A stretch of DNA of 64,000 nucleotides from positions 2,728,001 to 2,792,000 of the forward strand of contig JAJNNX010000001.1 of NCBI GenBank assembly GCA_023159155.1, in the 5' to 3' direction. Under the pieces are notes generated by a model. It ran no database searches. It had not been told where the DNA came from and saw only the letters and a program-made list of their open reading frames with translations. Source of the stretch: Ustulina deusta (lineage: Eukaryota; Ascomycota; Sordariomycetes; Xylariales; Xylariaceae). The translations under genes were made by a program, and so were the position numbers. Positions 12,648 to 25,729 of this stretch are shown here, in pieces; the first letter of the stretch is position 1, and each line of letters begins with the position of its first letter.

Positions 12648-14102
12648 CTATGTCCCTTTTGAGTATTCTGACTCTACTGTGAAGTCATGTGTGACAACAA
12701 TGTTTGAATTCTTGTCGAACATCTTGGTCGAGTGTGGTGAATCTGTGTCTTCAACGATACGCTCGTCGCTTGCCCAAGCAGTACCAGTGTAATGTGAGAC
12801 TGGAGCCACTCTCCTCCTATTGGTATTGTCCATGCTGCTTAGAGGGTGGCTTTGGCCCCTAGCTGGATCGGATCTGGAGAAAATACCACTCAAACCTACC
12901 TTGGTAGCCCATTTTCGGAAGAGTGGTTGGGAGGCAGGAAGATTTCCGATGATGGCGGCGACGAATTGCTCGCGATATGCCCACTGGCTCCCCGATATAG
13001 CCCCGTCTGGGCCGGCCTGTCAACCAAAGACGAGTCAGGCTTTGTACTTTGTGGGAAGGGGGAAAAGGCATTGTAACGTACAGTCAGGATAACGATTCCC
13101 CGGATGAGACCTGCGACGATGACGAAGAAAGAACCGCCGAAAAGTCCGAGTAATATCACTTTCTTCCTTAATGGTATTTGGACTCCCCAGAGAAGCTGAG
13201 GCCAATTAGTCGTTAGAAATCAAACAGGAAATGGAACATGCTCACAGACATAGGGATCGATACTAAGTAAAGATCGGTGGCGATATCTGATATTAGGGTC
13301 GCCAGGACATAGAATGGCGAGTTCGTTGGTTGGCACAGTCCTACGTGTTGGTTAGATATCGCTGTTCGGGAGCACGTCTCGCTGCGAGGAGGACATACGG
13401 CCAGGATTAGGGTTGATCTGCCAAAAGCGATCCATCGGTTGGCAGCTTAGTATAAGGCCCAGAGCCACAAAGAGATATGTGACAGTGAGCAAAGCGTATC
13501 CTATATAAACACGTATCTGCAAATGGCGAAGTCCTGATCTATTGTTTGACGTCTATATTAGTCGCTATGTGTTGTTGAACCTTGGCCCGTAAGGATGCGA
13601 CTTAGTAGTCGGGGACTCACGTTAAACGGCTGAAGAAAACAGCGAAGGCGAACTTGACAACCCATAAGTTGAAGACATAAACGGACCAGCCCGCCACCTG
13701 GATTTTAGATCCCGACTGGCGGTAATAGAATTCTACAGAGTCCGGAGAGAGCGATGCACGCTCTTCATCCGTCATATAACTGTTGGTCAAGCCTTGGAAG
13801 AGCGCGCCGACCGTGTAGGCCAAGGTAACGTCGGCCACAAAGCCAAGCTACAAGCCCAAATACGTATTAGATGAGTTACACAGCAATAGGGACTGATCTA
13901 GCTTAGAATGACTCACAACAAAGACTATCATGAGATAGTCGTCCAATTGGAATTGCCGAATCCCAACCTTAGACCATCGCGCATAAAGCCGAAGGAGAAC
14001 GAAGGCTGTCCCGAGCGACAACAGCACCCAAGGCTCCGCATCTACAGCCATTGTCATTGTGCACGAGAGGTCTGAAGATTCGCCCACAAGACACTGCGGC
14101 AA
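12648..14102 (-). CDS. Fungal rhodopsin-domain integral membrane protein
   Basis: Seven-helix membrane protein of the fungal rhodopsin-domain family (Pfam Fung_rhodopsin; annotated in fungi as integral membrane or SAT5-like proteins). Molecular function is not established for most members. The CDS is complement(join(12648..13016, 13082..13195, 13246..13340, 13399..13538, 13621..13847, 13917..14102)), six exons, 376 aa, the usual size. All five introns have good donors (GTGAGT, GTATGT, GTGAGC, GTACGT) and keep frame. Landmarks in order: LLRLYARWSK with FQLDDYLMIV (helix 1 to loop), a SLSPDS/YYRQSG loop, CQPMDRFW, then CQPTNSPFYVL, ISDIATDLYLVSIPM (about residues 198-215), RKKVILLGLFGGSFFVIVAG, then WAYREQFVAAIIGNLP. 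The tail after about residue 290 is polar and cytosolic-looking. Start ATG at 14102 chosen; an internal Met ~18 codons later is possible. It lies about 4 kb from a decayed relative at 7250-8299. Confidence 0.9.
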
Positions 14103-16262
14103 GGTTAATGGGTCTAATAAAGTGGAAATGGAAACGCCAGTTGGGAGAAGATATGTCAGGTCTTGATGGCGGGGCCGAAGTTGAGATTTATACTGGCCAG
14201 TATTCTCCTGGTTCCGCCGTAACTACACCAAGACTGAACGTTGAACAGCTCGAGGCGCCGGGCCCGGGCCATGCAAAAGGAGAGTAGAAAAGGGTTAGCG
14301 TTCGCAGCAAAAGAGACCAAACGGCAACAAAACCCTCGGACTACTTACAAATCGAGAAGTGAAGGGACAGATAGGACGAGGGCGAAAGTAGGAGACGAAA
14401 GCACTGCCGGTAGTGGCAAACAGCGAACTAGGGAGGACGCAGATGCACGCACGGGCCTGGTTAATTAGCAATTTCTAGTGTACTGTGCAAAGTGGTTTCT
14501 GGACCAAGATGCAGGGGAGGGGGCTGCTATGTCAAGGACAGCAATAAGTTGGATGATCGGACGAATGTCGTGATAGTGTCGTGTATGCATAGTACAGTAT
14601 ACAGTACACTAGATACCTACTGTAGTCTAGCAGGTCTGCTGGGTGGGTAGTGTACGCCATATGGTAGGGACCAGGTCCTGCGGTGCACGGTTGCTGGAGC
14701 ATCCACTGCTGGAGCGTGCAAGGATACCAAAACGTTTCAACGGTTTGGCGAGCCCTATAGCGTGCATATACACTAGCACACTGCTTCCACGCAGATTCCG
14801 TGCGTTGCCGTCGCGCTGTGGAGAAGGAACCCAGCGAGAACCAGGGGCTTGGGAAAAGCTCCGCACACCGAGAAGGCCGGGGTCACCACCGGACCGTGAA
14901 GCGCGGTGCGGCCCTTACCATTCTTACCATTCGCTGTCTAGTCTAGGCCGTCTAGGTCTTTACCGGTCCATCATGCACGGGCCACCCGCAATAGTGTAAG
15001 CAGACCTCATGCCTAAATCTAACTAAAATAGGAGCAGACCGCGAAACCTTGCCTATAAGGTTCCTGTCTCCGGCTCTGACCTGAGAATCGCAGTGTTCCA
15101 CCGTTGCATCGCCATCTCGGCTGTAACTTCACCTGCATGCAACAGCATGTAGTGTGGTATAGGTAGGTTAGATTGCTAAGATCACCAGCGTCATGCATCG
15201 ATGCTACACTACCACCACTAGCCGGGTCGGACAACAATGGCAGACGGCGAGAAAACAGCGTTTGGGCTTCCTATTTACGCAACAATAAAAAAACAACGGA
15301 AAAAAGATTGCCAACACTATAGATTCGAAGCGCTCATATTACCTGCATCTTTTGATACAAACGGGTTTGTTGGTAGTATTGCTGCATGTTGAAGTAGGAC
15401 GGTTGTTTGGCGGTTACTGTTCGCCGCCTCGCGACTGCGACTAACACGCCCGGAGACATGAACACCAGGATCGAAGGATCGACGGGGGGTTCGAGAGTAT
15501 TGACAAGGATGCTGACTCTTACACTGCGCAACCACCTTTGCACCGCCAATCATTGCATGTGCATTTACACTACGGCGAGAACATTAAGATTTGGACCTGC
15601 GCGCTTTTCCATCGCGGCAGATACACTTATCCCCAAAGTGACTGGACGTTGTTTGTCAATTCCTCCATCGTCCATCCATTCTCCTGTCAACATAATGAAA
15701 CCCGTTACAACATCCCCGTCAAACACTAGTCTTCGTTCTTAAACATGCAGCAATCGGGTTAGTTTCATGACTGGAGACGATTTCTTCATGCCTCCGAATC
15801 TGGCCCGGGTGATTGATTCTCTGCATGCAACAGTGGATCGATCATGTTACTTTAGGTAATTACCTGCCTGCCTGGGTACCTAAGGTACTTCTATAGTGTA
15901 CAATGCGCCCACTTCGGACCCACATACGTTCAGGAACCCTTCGCCAACTTTGTAGTGTAAGTAAAGCAAACGACCTACACGACACTGCATGCCTTACCTA
16001 TCACGTGTGCTTGCAAGTGCCGATGCAATGCTGCAGGGGCTGATAGGAGATATTTGGGTGGGCATGTAACCCTCTCTGGGGTTATAGCACGATAATCGGC
16101 CGACCGGGTATCCCGAGTGCAGCAGTGCGATGGCGTATGATATGGTACGTATAACTCGAGCTGCCCCCCCGTGCCCAGAGAAATCCTCGGATCTGAGACC
16201 ACGAGCGACTTTCGATTCCTTTCATCCTTGGGCTATCCACAGTAGAGCTATCCATAGTCATT
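14103..16262. other. Intergenic region upstream of rhodopsin-domain and GMC genes
   Basis: This is the shared upstream region of two divergent genes (rhodopsin-domain gene to the left, GMC oxidoreductase to the right). Open frames such as 14643-14999 show no family signature. A TAGGTAATTACCT palindrome followed by GGGTACCTAAGGTACTT lies at 15853-15888. No RNA gene was found. Confidence 0.4.
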
Positions 16263-18079
16263 ATGGCATCAAACACGTTCGACTTTGTGGTTATTGGAGG
16301 TAGGTTGAGCTGATACCATCGCCTGCCGCCTGAGGCTACAGTTCGCAACGGCGTCAACACCTCTCTTCCCTTGGTGGTGTGCTTCGTGGGAAAACGCGCA
16401 ACAGTTACTAACGATCGGTAGGCGGCCCTGCTGGCTGTGCCGCGGCTGTCAGCCTTGCTAGATCGGCGAAGAAGCCGTCCGTCCTACTGCTCGAGGCCGG
16501 GGGCGATAACGCGGACCGCAACCTCCGCGTCAGTGGACAGCGTTTCACCACCTTCATGAGCCCCGATTTGAACTGGGGATACAAGACGACACCACAGGCC
16601 AGCTGCGCCGGCCGAGAGCTCGACTACTCGCGTGGTATCGGTCTCGGTGGATCGAGCGCCATTAACTTCGGGGTCTACAGCATAGGCGCACGGGACGACT
16701 ACGAGGAATGGGCTCGCCTTGTTGGCGACAATTCGTTCGGCTGGGATTGCATGCAGCGACGCTTTAAAAACCTCGAGTCCTTCGACCCAGCGTTACCCGC
16801 GGGCGTCAGTGCCAAGTATGCTGCACCTAAAGCATCGGACCACGGCTTTTCAGGCCCCTTGAAGGTTGGGTATGCCAGCGAGTTCGAGGACGATTTCCCT
16901 CACATGCTTGATGTCTTTGAAAAGGGCGGCTGGCCGCTGAATCCAGATCATAACTCTGGCAATCCCATTGGCATGGCAACCGTGATCAATTCGGCTCAGT
17001 CCGGTTTGCATTCTACTGCGAGTGATCTATTGACGTCTAAGCCTGAGAACTTGACGATTGTGACTAAGGCCCCCGTCCAGCGGCTTATTGTGGAGGGAAC
17101 CAAGGTTGTTGGTGTCAAGGTGAAGGAAACCTCTTACTTCGCATCGAAGGAAGTCGTTCTCTCGGCAGGGTCGCTGAACTCGCCTAGTATTCTGATGCAC
17201 TCCGGCATTGGACCGGCTAAGCAGCTGGAAGAGTTCAACATCCCCGTCATTCGCGACATTCCAGCGGTTGGTCAAGGTCTACGAGATCACATGTTCGTCC
17301 CCATAGTCTACCAGCGGACAGAGACAAGCACGTCGCGTCCGTCGTTCTACGGCAACGCCCAGGCTATGGACGACGCTCTCCAGCAGTGGAAGAAAGATGG
17401 TACTGGAGACTGGTCGAAATATTCATCCGAACTAGGTATCGGATGGAAGAAGCTCGACGGTTTGGAGTCTTCGCCAGAATTCAAGAGCCTACCCCAAGAC
17501 GAGCAGAACCTTCTGCTCAAAGAAACAATCCCCCATTACGAGGTCATCACTCATTTCCCTATTCACTATTTCATCCCAGACGTCCCAGCGGAGACACACT
17601 ACTCATGTTTACTAGTGTTCTATTACAACGCGCAAAGCCGTGGAGAGGTAACGCTGCAGTCTTCGGACCCGGGCGTGCCACTGAAGTTCAATCCTAGATT
17701 CCTGGGCACGGCCTTCGATCGCCACGTTGCTGTTAGAGCATTGCGCGAGGTCTTGGAGCTCACTAAGATCGAAGATTACGCGAAAGATACTGTGGCTAGC
17801 CTGGCGGTCCCGAAGTCGGAGTCCGACGAGGACTTGCTTGCGTACTGGGAACAATATATAGGTTCTAGTTGGCATATGACTGGCACGCTCAAGATGGGGA
17901 AGTCCGGAGAACCGGGCGCCGTGGTAGATAACGAGTTCAGGCTTATGGGGTTCGAGGGCCTCCGTATTGCTGATATGAGCGTCGTCCCCATTCTGGCAAG
18001 CTGTCATGTTCAAGCCGTAGCCTACGCGACCGGTGTGAGTTGCGCAGAGAAACTGATTCAGGAGTATCAGCTCTCATAG
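16263..18079 (+). CDS. GMC-family FAD oxidoreductase (choline/glucose dehydrogenase-like)
   Basis: FAD-dependent oxidase or dehydrogenase acting on alcohol-type substrates; the exact substrate cannot be read from sequence. The CDS is join(16263..16299, 16422..18079), 564 aa. The 122-nt intron (GTAGGT donor, TTACTAAC branch at about 16404, GTAG acceptor) splits the dinucleotide-binding motif, which reads FVVIGGGPAGCAAA after splicing. VLLLEAGG follows. GMC signature 1 lies near residues 79-101 (SRGIGLGGSSAINFG) and signature 2 near 262-277 (GSLNSPSILMHSGIGP). The C-terminal active-site block carries HMTGT with His near 497 and a second His near 541 (SCHVQAVAYA), so the usual catalytic pair is present. 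I see no clear secretion signal: the FAD motif begins at residue 7, so it is probably intracellular. It has no obvious pathway partner nearby. A short hairpin (18095-18114) follows the stop. Confidence 0.9.
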
Positions 18080-21000
18080 TGAAGCAGTGCGGATGGCTGT
18101 TGGTGAGAACAGCCAAAAAGGGGGCTAGATTTTATGTGTAAGTCATATAGGAGCTCGCGAGGGGTCGAAATTAAGGGATCATCACAAACTTAGGACATAT
18201 ACTTAGCTTTACACATATATTGGATCGAGCGCTATGAACCACGCTCGTCAATTGTGAGATCAATCATGTTCGTACACTGTAGTCATGGTTGAATCTATTC
18301 CAACATAGCTGCCGTTGTCGCTTCCGAGGCTTCGGTGGAATGGGAGGCATGGCTTGCATCTCTTTTCGTCCAATACGAATGGCCGAAGAGTAGTGATATG
18401 ACGCAATCCTGCTGCCTACTATCTTCTATACAGCTCGCTAAAGTCTTGGGAGATATGCGCGATGGTTGAATGCCCCAAATAATGACTTCATTATAAGTCA
18501 AGCTTCCACTGAATCGAATGCCTCGTAAAACGCTCACCCTGTGAAGGGGATTTCCTTCAAGGCCCTGAGTAAATCGATGCTCATAGCTCTCTTATTGGTA
18601 TGCATTGTCGATCTTGCCCACAAGTTGGCCGAACCTGTTTCATAAGTTAATACAGAAAAAGTACAAAGTCTATGAATAATACTTACTGAACCTATTGTGC
18701 CTTTTCTACACGTATCCTCTTCTTAGCGCTATCTCCCCGCTTGGCCAACGTTGGATCGCTTCTTACATTCGGCCATGCATCCATGACAGAATTGCGGACT
18801 CTCTTCTGCAGATGTGTAGCCAGATTTAATATTAGAGTCCCTGTTAGAATTAGTTTCTACGTCGGAGTTAGATTCGGAAAATATCTTCGCCTCAGATTTG
18901 GAAATCGACTATACAAGATCCTCGGCTTCCGGAGTACCAACTACAAGCGAAAGATTCCCGGATAATACTGCTTCGACGCAGCCAAGGTTGTTGTTGAGCG
19001 CATTGTTTTCCTAATTTGTCTGTTATGCTATTAATATCTCGTGGTACGTAAAAGCTAACAAGGTTATTTATGCGCATTGTTAAAGAGCGGATCGCGGCGT
19101 TATAGTCCCTAAAGCACTAGAAAACTTTAGGTTAGAAACCCCGAAATCTAGATTTGATCAAGATTTTCTCGAGAGGGAAAGGACTTAGCAGCAGATATCC
19201 ATGTACTATTAAGCTGCGCTTTGGCAGAATAGACCGTAAAAACGAGTGTGTTGTGGGTAACCTCCGCATCTCGAGAATTCGCTGCGAAATCTGAACTAAG
19301 CTCTGTATTTAATTTCTTGAGAGATAAATAGTCCCCGCTGGAGGCTTTTTGGTTCAAGTTCAAACATTGCTACCATCGTCGAGCCTAGCCCTGGGTTATG
19401 GGCATTGTGTCTCGTGAGAGGGTGAACAAAGCATAGAAAGGTTAAAAAATGATGGAGAGAAAGGAGGTAAAGGGGTTATACAAGCATAATATCTCAATTT
19501 TTAGAAGGAAATAAATACCTACCAAAGAAATGTTGCCGGAAGTTATGCTATATAATTGCTTGTATAGGGTATAACTACAGCCGAACTATATAGTAAACCT
19601 AGCCATAACCCTAGCCCCTGGTCATTGTTTTCAACTGCGAGCTATAATTTTGTCCTTTTTAATTGCGTACTTAGTTACGAGTCAGCCCAGTATCTCTTAG
19701 TAATACATATATTAGATTTAGATACAGCTTGCTGGGGATATGTCCTCCCACCCGCGTACACTAGGTACCATCCTAGGTCCTCCTGCTGCATTGATGGAGA
19801 GTGAGAAATGCAATATCTCCCTAATAATAAAGAGGGGAAAAGTGCATTCAAGTTATTTTCTTTTTACTTGATGAGGAAAGAAAACGAGTAACTAAGATGT
19901 AGATATTATGGGTGTGCAAGGCGTTGGGTTGAAGGTACTGTAACAATTAAATGTAAGCAAAACCAGAAAATAGCCTAACGGAGTGCTTACGGAAATTATA
20001 CGTTGTTAATCAGAGGATTAAGGGGTGATGGTAGCATCTGTTTTGGGAAACCGGTAACAGAGCCTCAAAAAGTTGATGCTCGAATAAGGAAGATGTGCCA
20101 GGGTGGATTGACTATCCGAATCGGCGGCACGGTTGCTTAAAAAGGCAACATTCCCACGCAAAAGCATACACTAATTTACACTTGGACCCCGAGCACCCTG
20201 AATCCATAGGCACGGAGGTCTTAGAAGGAGGGGTCACAGAGTCATAACACGGCATGCCCTTGTGTTCGAGCAGCCAGGGTCAGGCTGCTAGGTTTGATTA
20301 GAGACGCACATTGCTAGATCCCCATCCCTGCTCTTATATAGAAGACATCTCCTCTAAGGATAGCGTTATATGACGGGAGGGCCAAGTATTGTCTAGACTT
20401 ATAGCTATATTTATTCTTGAACAGAAGGAGAAGGTTCGCTAGGTAGCATTTTCCGCTGCCTATCCTTTCAATGAACCATCACTCTCCGTTGGGATGAAGC
20501 GATGCTCACTAAAATTAAGGTGCAGTTTTTTGATATATAAATACGAAGCAGACACCCCAGAGAGGCGTCACCAGGATACTGAGGACGCCGACGAAGATAA
20601 ACCCGCAGGCAACGCCGAGATTCGGCCTCTACCTCGCCCTTCAAGGCGAGCTGCCCGATAATCAATGGCAGCTCGATGTGCAGTATTGGCAAGCGATCTC
20701 GCTGGCTGCGCTCCAGAGAGCCCTCGCTACTAATGCGGCTGGCAAACTCCCGGATGACGAGCCCGCTATATGGCGCCCAACCAACGCCTCTGAGCGAAGA
20801 CTGTGTCAGGACCAGGTGCGTTGAAATGATGCTTCTGTCTAGCTGTGGACTCTAACTGCTTCATGCCTACTTACTGCTGGCGAGGCGACTTCTTATACTT
20901 CGACCCTGTAGTGAGGAAGCTGGAAAGTTAATGAACAGAGATGTTACTCAAGTTACGGCTTAGTTTCATCCTCCGTTTTAGAATACTGCTGTTTATTTCT

Positions 21001-21249
21001 CAGGGGTTGGAGTTGCGCATAACAAGATAGCAAAACTTAGATAATAATGTGCAAAAGGTATAAGTTAAGGTGTATTAGAATTAGAAGTATCTACCGCGCC
21101 CATTCTTGACCCCTAAAGCTATGGAACAACTACCTCTTATGTCTTCCGCTCCGTTACATCGATTCCGTTACTAGGGCAATTCCCAGATTACAGCACAGAC
21201 AGAACAGACGGGTTCAAAGTATTACTCGGGTCGCATAATGCTCGGCAGC
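18080..21249. other. AT-leaning gene-free interval with weak coding-like patches
   Basis: No intact gene. On the minus strand 19077-18700 and 19363-19148 have open stretches with protein-like composition but stops and frame changes. A GC-richer island at about 20560-20840 has an open minus frame running to 20468, about 120 codons, without a convincing start or family. These may be remnants of mobile elements or genes; I cannot assign them. Confidence 0.35.
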
Positions 21250-22934
21250 TCAATAATTCCCCTTGATCAGCGAGGAAATCCGTCCGAGCGCTGAATTGCA
21301 CTTAGCATCCCATTCCATATTATGGAGATTGTACGAAGGGACGGGCCCCTTCGGCTTGTGCGCGTCGTCGTCCTGTGAGAGCAGCTGCTTGAAGTAGAGA
21401 TCAAAGTAGTCCTGAACGCGGGGAAACTTGTTTTCCGAGGACTGACTTGACAGAGTCTTGAACGCCTCACGCATGTTCTTCTGGTCCTGGAGGTAGTTGG
21501 TCGTCCTTGTTGAGCAGCCAAGTGCTGAACATGAGCAGGCCGGCGAGGGCCGAGGCCGCGGCGGTGGCGACCGAGCTGCCGGACTCGTACGACACGATTT
21601 TGCCCTCGTTGGAGGTGAAGGACACGTTCTTGCCCGGCAGGAGGAAGTGCACCTTGTCGGCGTTGACCCATGCCAGTGCCTCGCCCGTGTCGGTCGCCCC
21701 GCCGATCTTGATGCAGCCCTCGAAGTCCCCTGGGTAGCAGTTGTCCTTGGTGCTGCTGCCTTGATCGCTGGTTGAGCAGAACATGAGGATTTCTTTGCTT
21801 GCGGCCTCGCGGACCGCGGCCTTGAGGCGCTCCATTTCTTCGTTACCGGTGACAGGCGTCTCGATGGTCCAGCTCATCGAGATGATATCCACGCCTCTTT
21901 CAGTTGCCCATCGGATTGCCTACGCCCGGTTAGCGGCACCCTCACCGAAAGAGACTTTATTTTCCACCATACACGGGATATGTGGGAAATGAGAGGGATA
22001 AACTCATATCCGCAGTAGATTTGGTGGTAATTTGCCTATGCGAGCTTTCTGGTGCCTGTTGCTCGTCGAGCCTGGCAACATACAAGCTCACCTCAGGACA
22101 TATCTTGGAAATTAGGGTCGCCATGCAGGTGCCGTGATTCCCTGATGGTACGTAGTACGGACTCATGAGATCTGTGGAGTTGACGTAAGGGCAAAAGGAC
22201 TTGCCGATAGCAATCTTGCCATCGAGGCTAAGCAGCGACGCATCCACACCGTCGTCGATGATGGCCACTTTGACGGGGCGGGTGTTGCTGGAAGCCGGGG
22301 CAGTGCGGAGGAGTTTAGCAAAGTTCGACACGCAGTCGATCCATGAGTGTTCCCTATTTTCTGTTAAATACAATGCTAGCGTGTTCATGATAAAGGGGCT
22401 AAAGACTGACGGTTGTAGAGACCCTTCGCAGCTTTTGAATTCGGAGGCGTAACTCATGTCCTTGTTGTCTAGGATGTGGTTTACGTTGACTCTGTCACCG
22501 GTCTCCAATCTGATGGTCTCTTTGAAGCTTTCAATGTACCTATCGGGGCGGTCTTCGTCTTCAAGACTCTAGGGGAATATTAGTTTACTGGGGAAATTAA
22601 AAATAACCACATGCTGGTAGGTGGAGGGGGGCTTACCTCTCGGATGAACAAGTTCACCTTTCTGAGCTGCAAAATAATTAATACGCCTAAACACAGTATT
22701 AAAGGAAAGTTAATGCCGGGAACTCACAGCAGGAAACTTTTTCTTGTTTGTCAAGCCTTGAGGGGAAGCCCATCCCATCAAAACGGCGTTGTTTAGCGTC
22801 GAATACAGAGATATCTCCCTGACCACCGATACTCCTTTGTTTCCAGGGGCAGTCGTCGCCCTCCAGATCACATTGGTGTTGAGGTCAAGTTTCTTCCAGT
22901 CCCAGATCTCGACGCCGAAGTCGCGGAGCCCTCG
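21250..22934 (-). pseudogene. Subtilisin-like (S8) intracellular protease, probably broken
   Basis: Subtilase of a fungal intracellular type. Exons as read: 22934-22728 (with LNNAVLMGWASPQGL), 22666-22637, 22568-22008, 21919 to about 21500, then another frame to 21250. The Asp motif (VKVAIIDDGVD) and His motif (SGNHGTCMATLI) are intact; the Ser motif reads ESGSSVATAAASALAG. The position often holding the oxyanion Asn reads CSTSDQG. Damage: the intron between 22008 and 21919 fits the protein perfectly (STAD then AIRWATERGVDIISMSW) but begins ATGAGT instead of GTGAGT. A one-base frame change between about 21490 and 21535 separates AGLLMFSTW from the C-terminal LQDQKNMREAFKTL part. The long N-terminal region typical of this family is not visible upstream; a splice acceptor sits at 22935 but no matching exon was found. 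It could be a young pseudogene or carry assembly errors. Confidence 0.7.
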
Positions 22935-25729
22935 CTAACAACTATTGCTTCACGTCAACAAAACACGGTCAGTTTCGTTTGGAAAAAGCCGTAGAGAGAA
23001 TATACAATTACGACCGATTTTGCCTCCATTCCTAGTTACCCTGCCTGAGCCAACATAGCGTTGTGCAAGCCTGACCGACGAGTGAGGGCGAAGTCCAGTT
23101 TCTCTAGGTAAGCATACATAAAGTGAGAATAGTAGCCAGAGAACTGGTCCGGGATGGCTGGCTATATACAGAAGAGCTAGCTCGGCAGTAAGACAGTTTA
23201 ACGTACAGACCACCTCGCCTGACCTATGCCCATGTTTGGATTAACAGTGTTTACTGTGTTTTAATAAGTACTAGTAAGTATTTTATATTGTAACTTTTTG
23301 CAGGCCTTATAGGATGTATATTTATTTATAAAGTGATCCACGTGTTAATTGGCTGCAACCCGCAGGGCAGTCGTAGCTGGATTCCACGGATCACTGCAAT
23401 GTCAATACACCATGTCCTTCGTTATTTCTGTTAGTGGGAGTTCGGCGAGATGATGCAGTTAGCTGCATTGGTTGCATATAATCAATGCTACTCTCACATC
23501 CAACTTCTTAATCTTGTCCGGCGTCATGCACAGGATAATGCTACCTACAGGCTGACCAGTTCTCGCTTGCCATCGAGTCATGCCACGTCTGTGTTGATGT
23601 CATTTATTCCTACTTCTATCTCTACCTACCATGTTATACTCCCGTACCAAGGCTATCTGCATAGGTACACGTGCTGTCGGGGCAAGGCTCTCGATGCGAT
23701 ACCACCATCCTACAAAAATAGAATAGAATCGCCTTCCGCGGCCGACAGAATGAGCCGCACATCATTCGCCCCCAAACAACGGACCAGTCATCTACCCAAC
23801 CAGGTAGGTACTTGAAAGCCATGTGGAAAGGCAATGGAGGTTGAAACGAGAGGATAAATCAGACTTCCCGGGTGCGAAGAAACCGAGGAGCTATTCCCCT
23901 GTCTGTAACAAATTTCTTCCTTCTTCCACTTGATCTTGAAAGAAACTTGCCATATAATCCACTTCTCTTCTCTTGCCCCTAGTATACTTCGCACAGACTG
24001 GTTCAAAAAACCACGTCTGTCAGTGAATTGAACGCTCATGACCATAGTCAGTTCCAAACTTCCATCATCGTTCCTATCGTCGAATTGTTAGCCGTGCACA
24101 GTGCTACCTACATAGCTAAGAATGACGGGCCTACGGATGAGGCAGAGGTGCCACATGGGAATATCAGGAAGGCTACGGAAGTCTCAGTAGTGTAAAGAAC
24201 GAAGGTACAGAGAGTCAGTAGAAGCCGAAGATAAGGCGTGGCTTGTGTCCTCAGTTACTTCTATAGCGGACCAGCTTGGTGCATACCTTAGCAAGATTCA
24301 ACAGGTCGGATCTTGATCCGATCGATGTCTTCCTATATGGACCGGATACCCGCGAAGCACCTCTGTCCGTTGGGATAACAGGTACATGTATGTATTGAAC
24401 CAAATTTCAAGTGGCGATAACATGATGATTAACGTGTTTACAACACAACTTCTGATTATGAACACCGCGTAATAAGACATGGAACAAGAGTTGCTACAGT
24501 AGCTGAAAAGCGCTACTTTGATAGGGTTGGAGGACTAGACGATTAGAGTGGGGTGGTTTCTTTAACGTGTGACGAGTTTCTCACCTTGTTTGCTAGGAGA
24601 CTTACAACTAGTTGCGATAAGAACCGAGGAGGGGTACCGAAGTTTGTTTGGTATCATTGAAAAGCTTTGCAAGCCTCCCAGTCGCTCTTGCAAAGCTTGA
24701 TGTTTAATATCAGATCGATCAAAAACTCTATATTTGTCCGCAAGCCTCTGATTGGTCAAATCGAAGATCCTGGCCCTCTGATTGGCTTATGCATGCCAAG
24801 CAACTCACCTACAACCCTAAATCTACATCTGTTAGGTAGCTTACGCACTCTTCGCCTGGAATCTTCCTAAATAGCAGTTTGACACCCCTGGAACTAGGAC
24901 TCTAGTTGTAGCTATTCGAGACTATACCCATATAGACCTACCGGGTCTCCCCCTGGTATAGGTAGGTAGTTAAAGAGGAGGAAAATTTTAAATTGAAGTG
25001 CCTTGCACTTTGATTTACAGCGTACTAATGAGAAGGCTTTGAACCTGTAGCGAAGGCCGTCTTGACAAGTACAAGATACCTCGAGCCGAAAAACCTATGT
25101 TCTGGTATTTACCTTGGCCACCAGTCAACGATCCAAATATATATATATATATATGGCAAAAACAATTCCGCTTGTGGTAAATCCCGTGTCTGGCATATAT
25201 CATTTAGCACCGGTATCTCACAGCCGACACATATACTTAGAAGTGTGGTACACATGCGTGTAATCTACACCGCCCCCATTCCTTTTCTCCAATTTGAAAG
25301 GATTGTCGGCTGAATTTCACTTAAGCACCTATTCTGGCTAACATAATAATACGGCAACAGTCAGTATTTGCATCTCCATTTATATCTCAACAGATGTTTC
25401 TTGGTTGCATCTGGGTGACCCAAGCTACCTCCGAAGGATGACTGACCCACCAACAAATATACTTGGTACATGGTATCGAAATCTGGGGTAAGGCTTTTCG
25501 CCTTTTGATTGGCCGCCGGGATCTCCATACCCCTGCCCACCCACCTACCTATCTGAGTTCAAATCCAGCCAAGACCCCCCAGCCCATCCTTTGACATCTG
25601 CATATCTCGCCAGGCACTCACTCTATCAGACGATACTTAAAATCTACATCGATCCATCACGAGCACAAGTCTCATGCTGCCGACGACATCCAGAAGCACC
25701 GATAAACCACAGCCAACAACTCCGCCACC
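22935..25729. other. Intergenic region, no gene seen
   Basis: No coding signature on either strand. It contains TAGGTAGGT-type motifs near 24957-24970 and 25539-25555 and a dinucleotide repeat at about 25136-25154. The last ~200 bases, with pyrimidine-rich tracts, are probably the promoter and leader of the Mediator gene. Confidence 0.4.
25136..25154. repeat. (AT)n microsatellite
   Basis: About nine AT dinucleotides in a row, within the gene-free interval left of MED10. Confidence 0.8.

Noticed and set aside
14643..14999. 118-codon plus-strand open frame left of the GMC gene
   Set aside because: Arg/Gly/Pro-rich without any recognisable family, with an opposing open frame of similar quality.
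25541..25570. GAGTTCAAATCC resembling a tRNA T-arm
   Set aside because: Stem has mismatches and no cloverleaf can be built around it.
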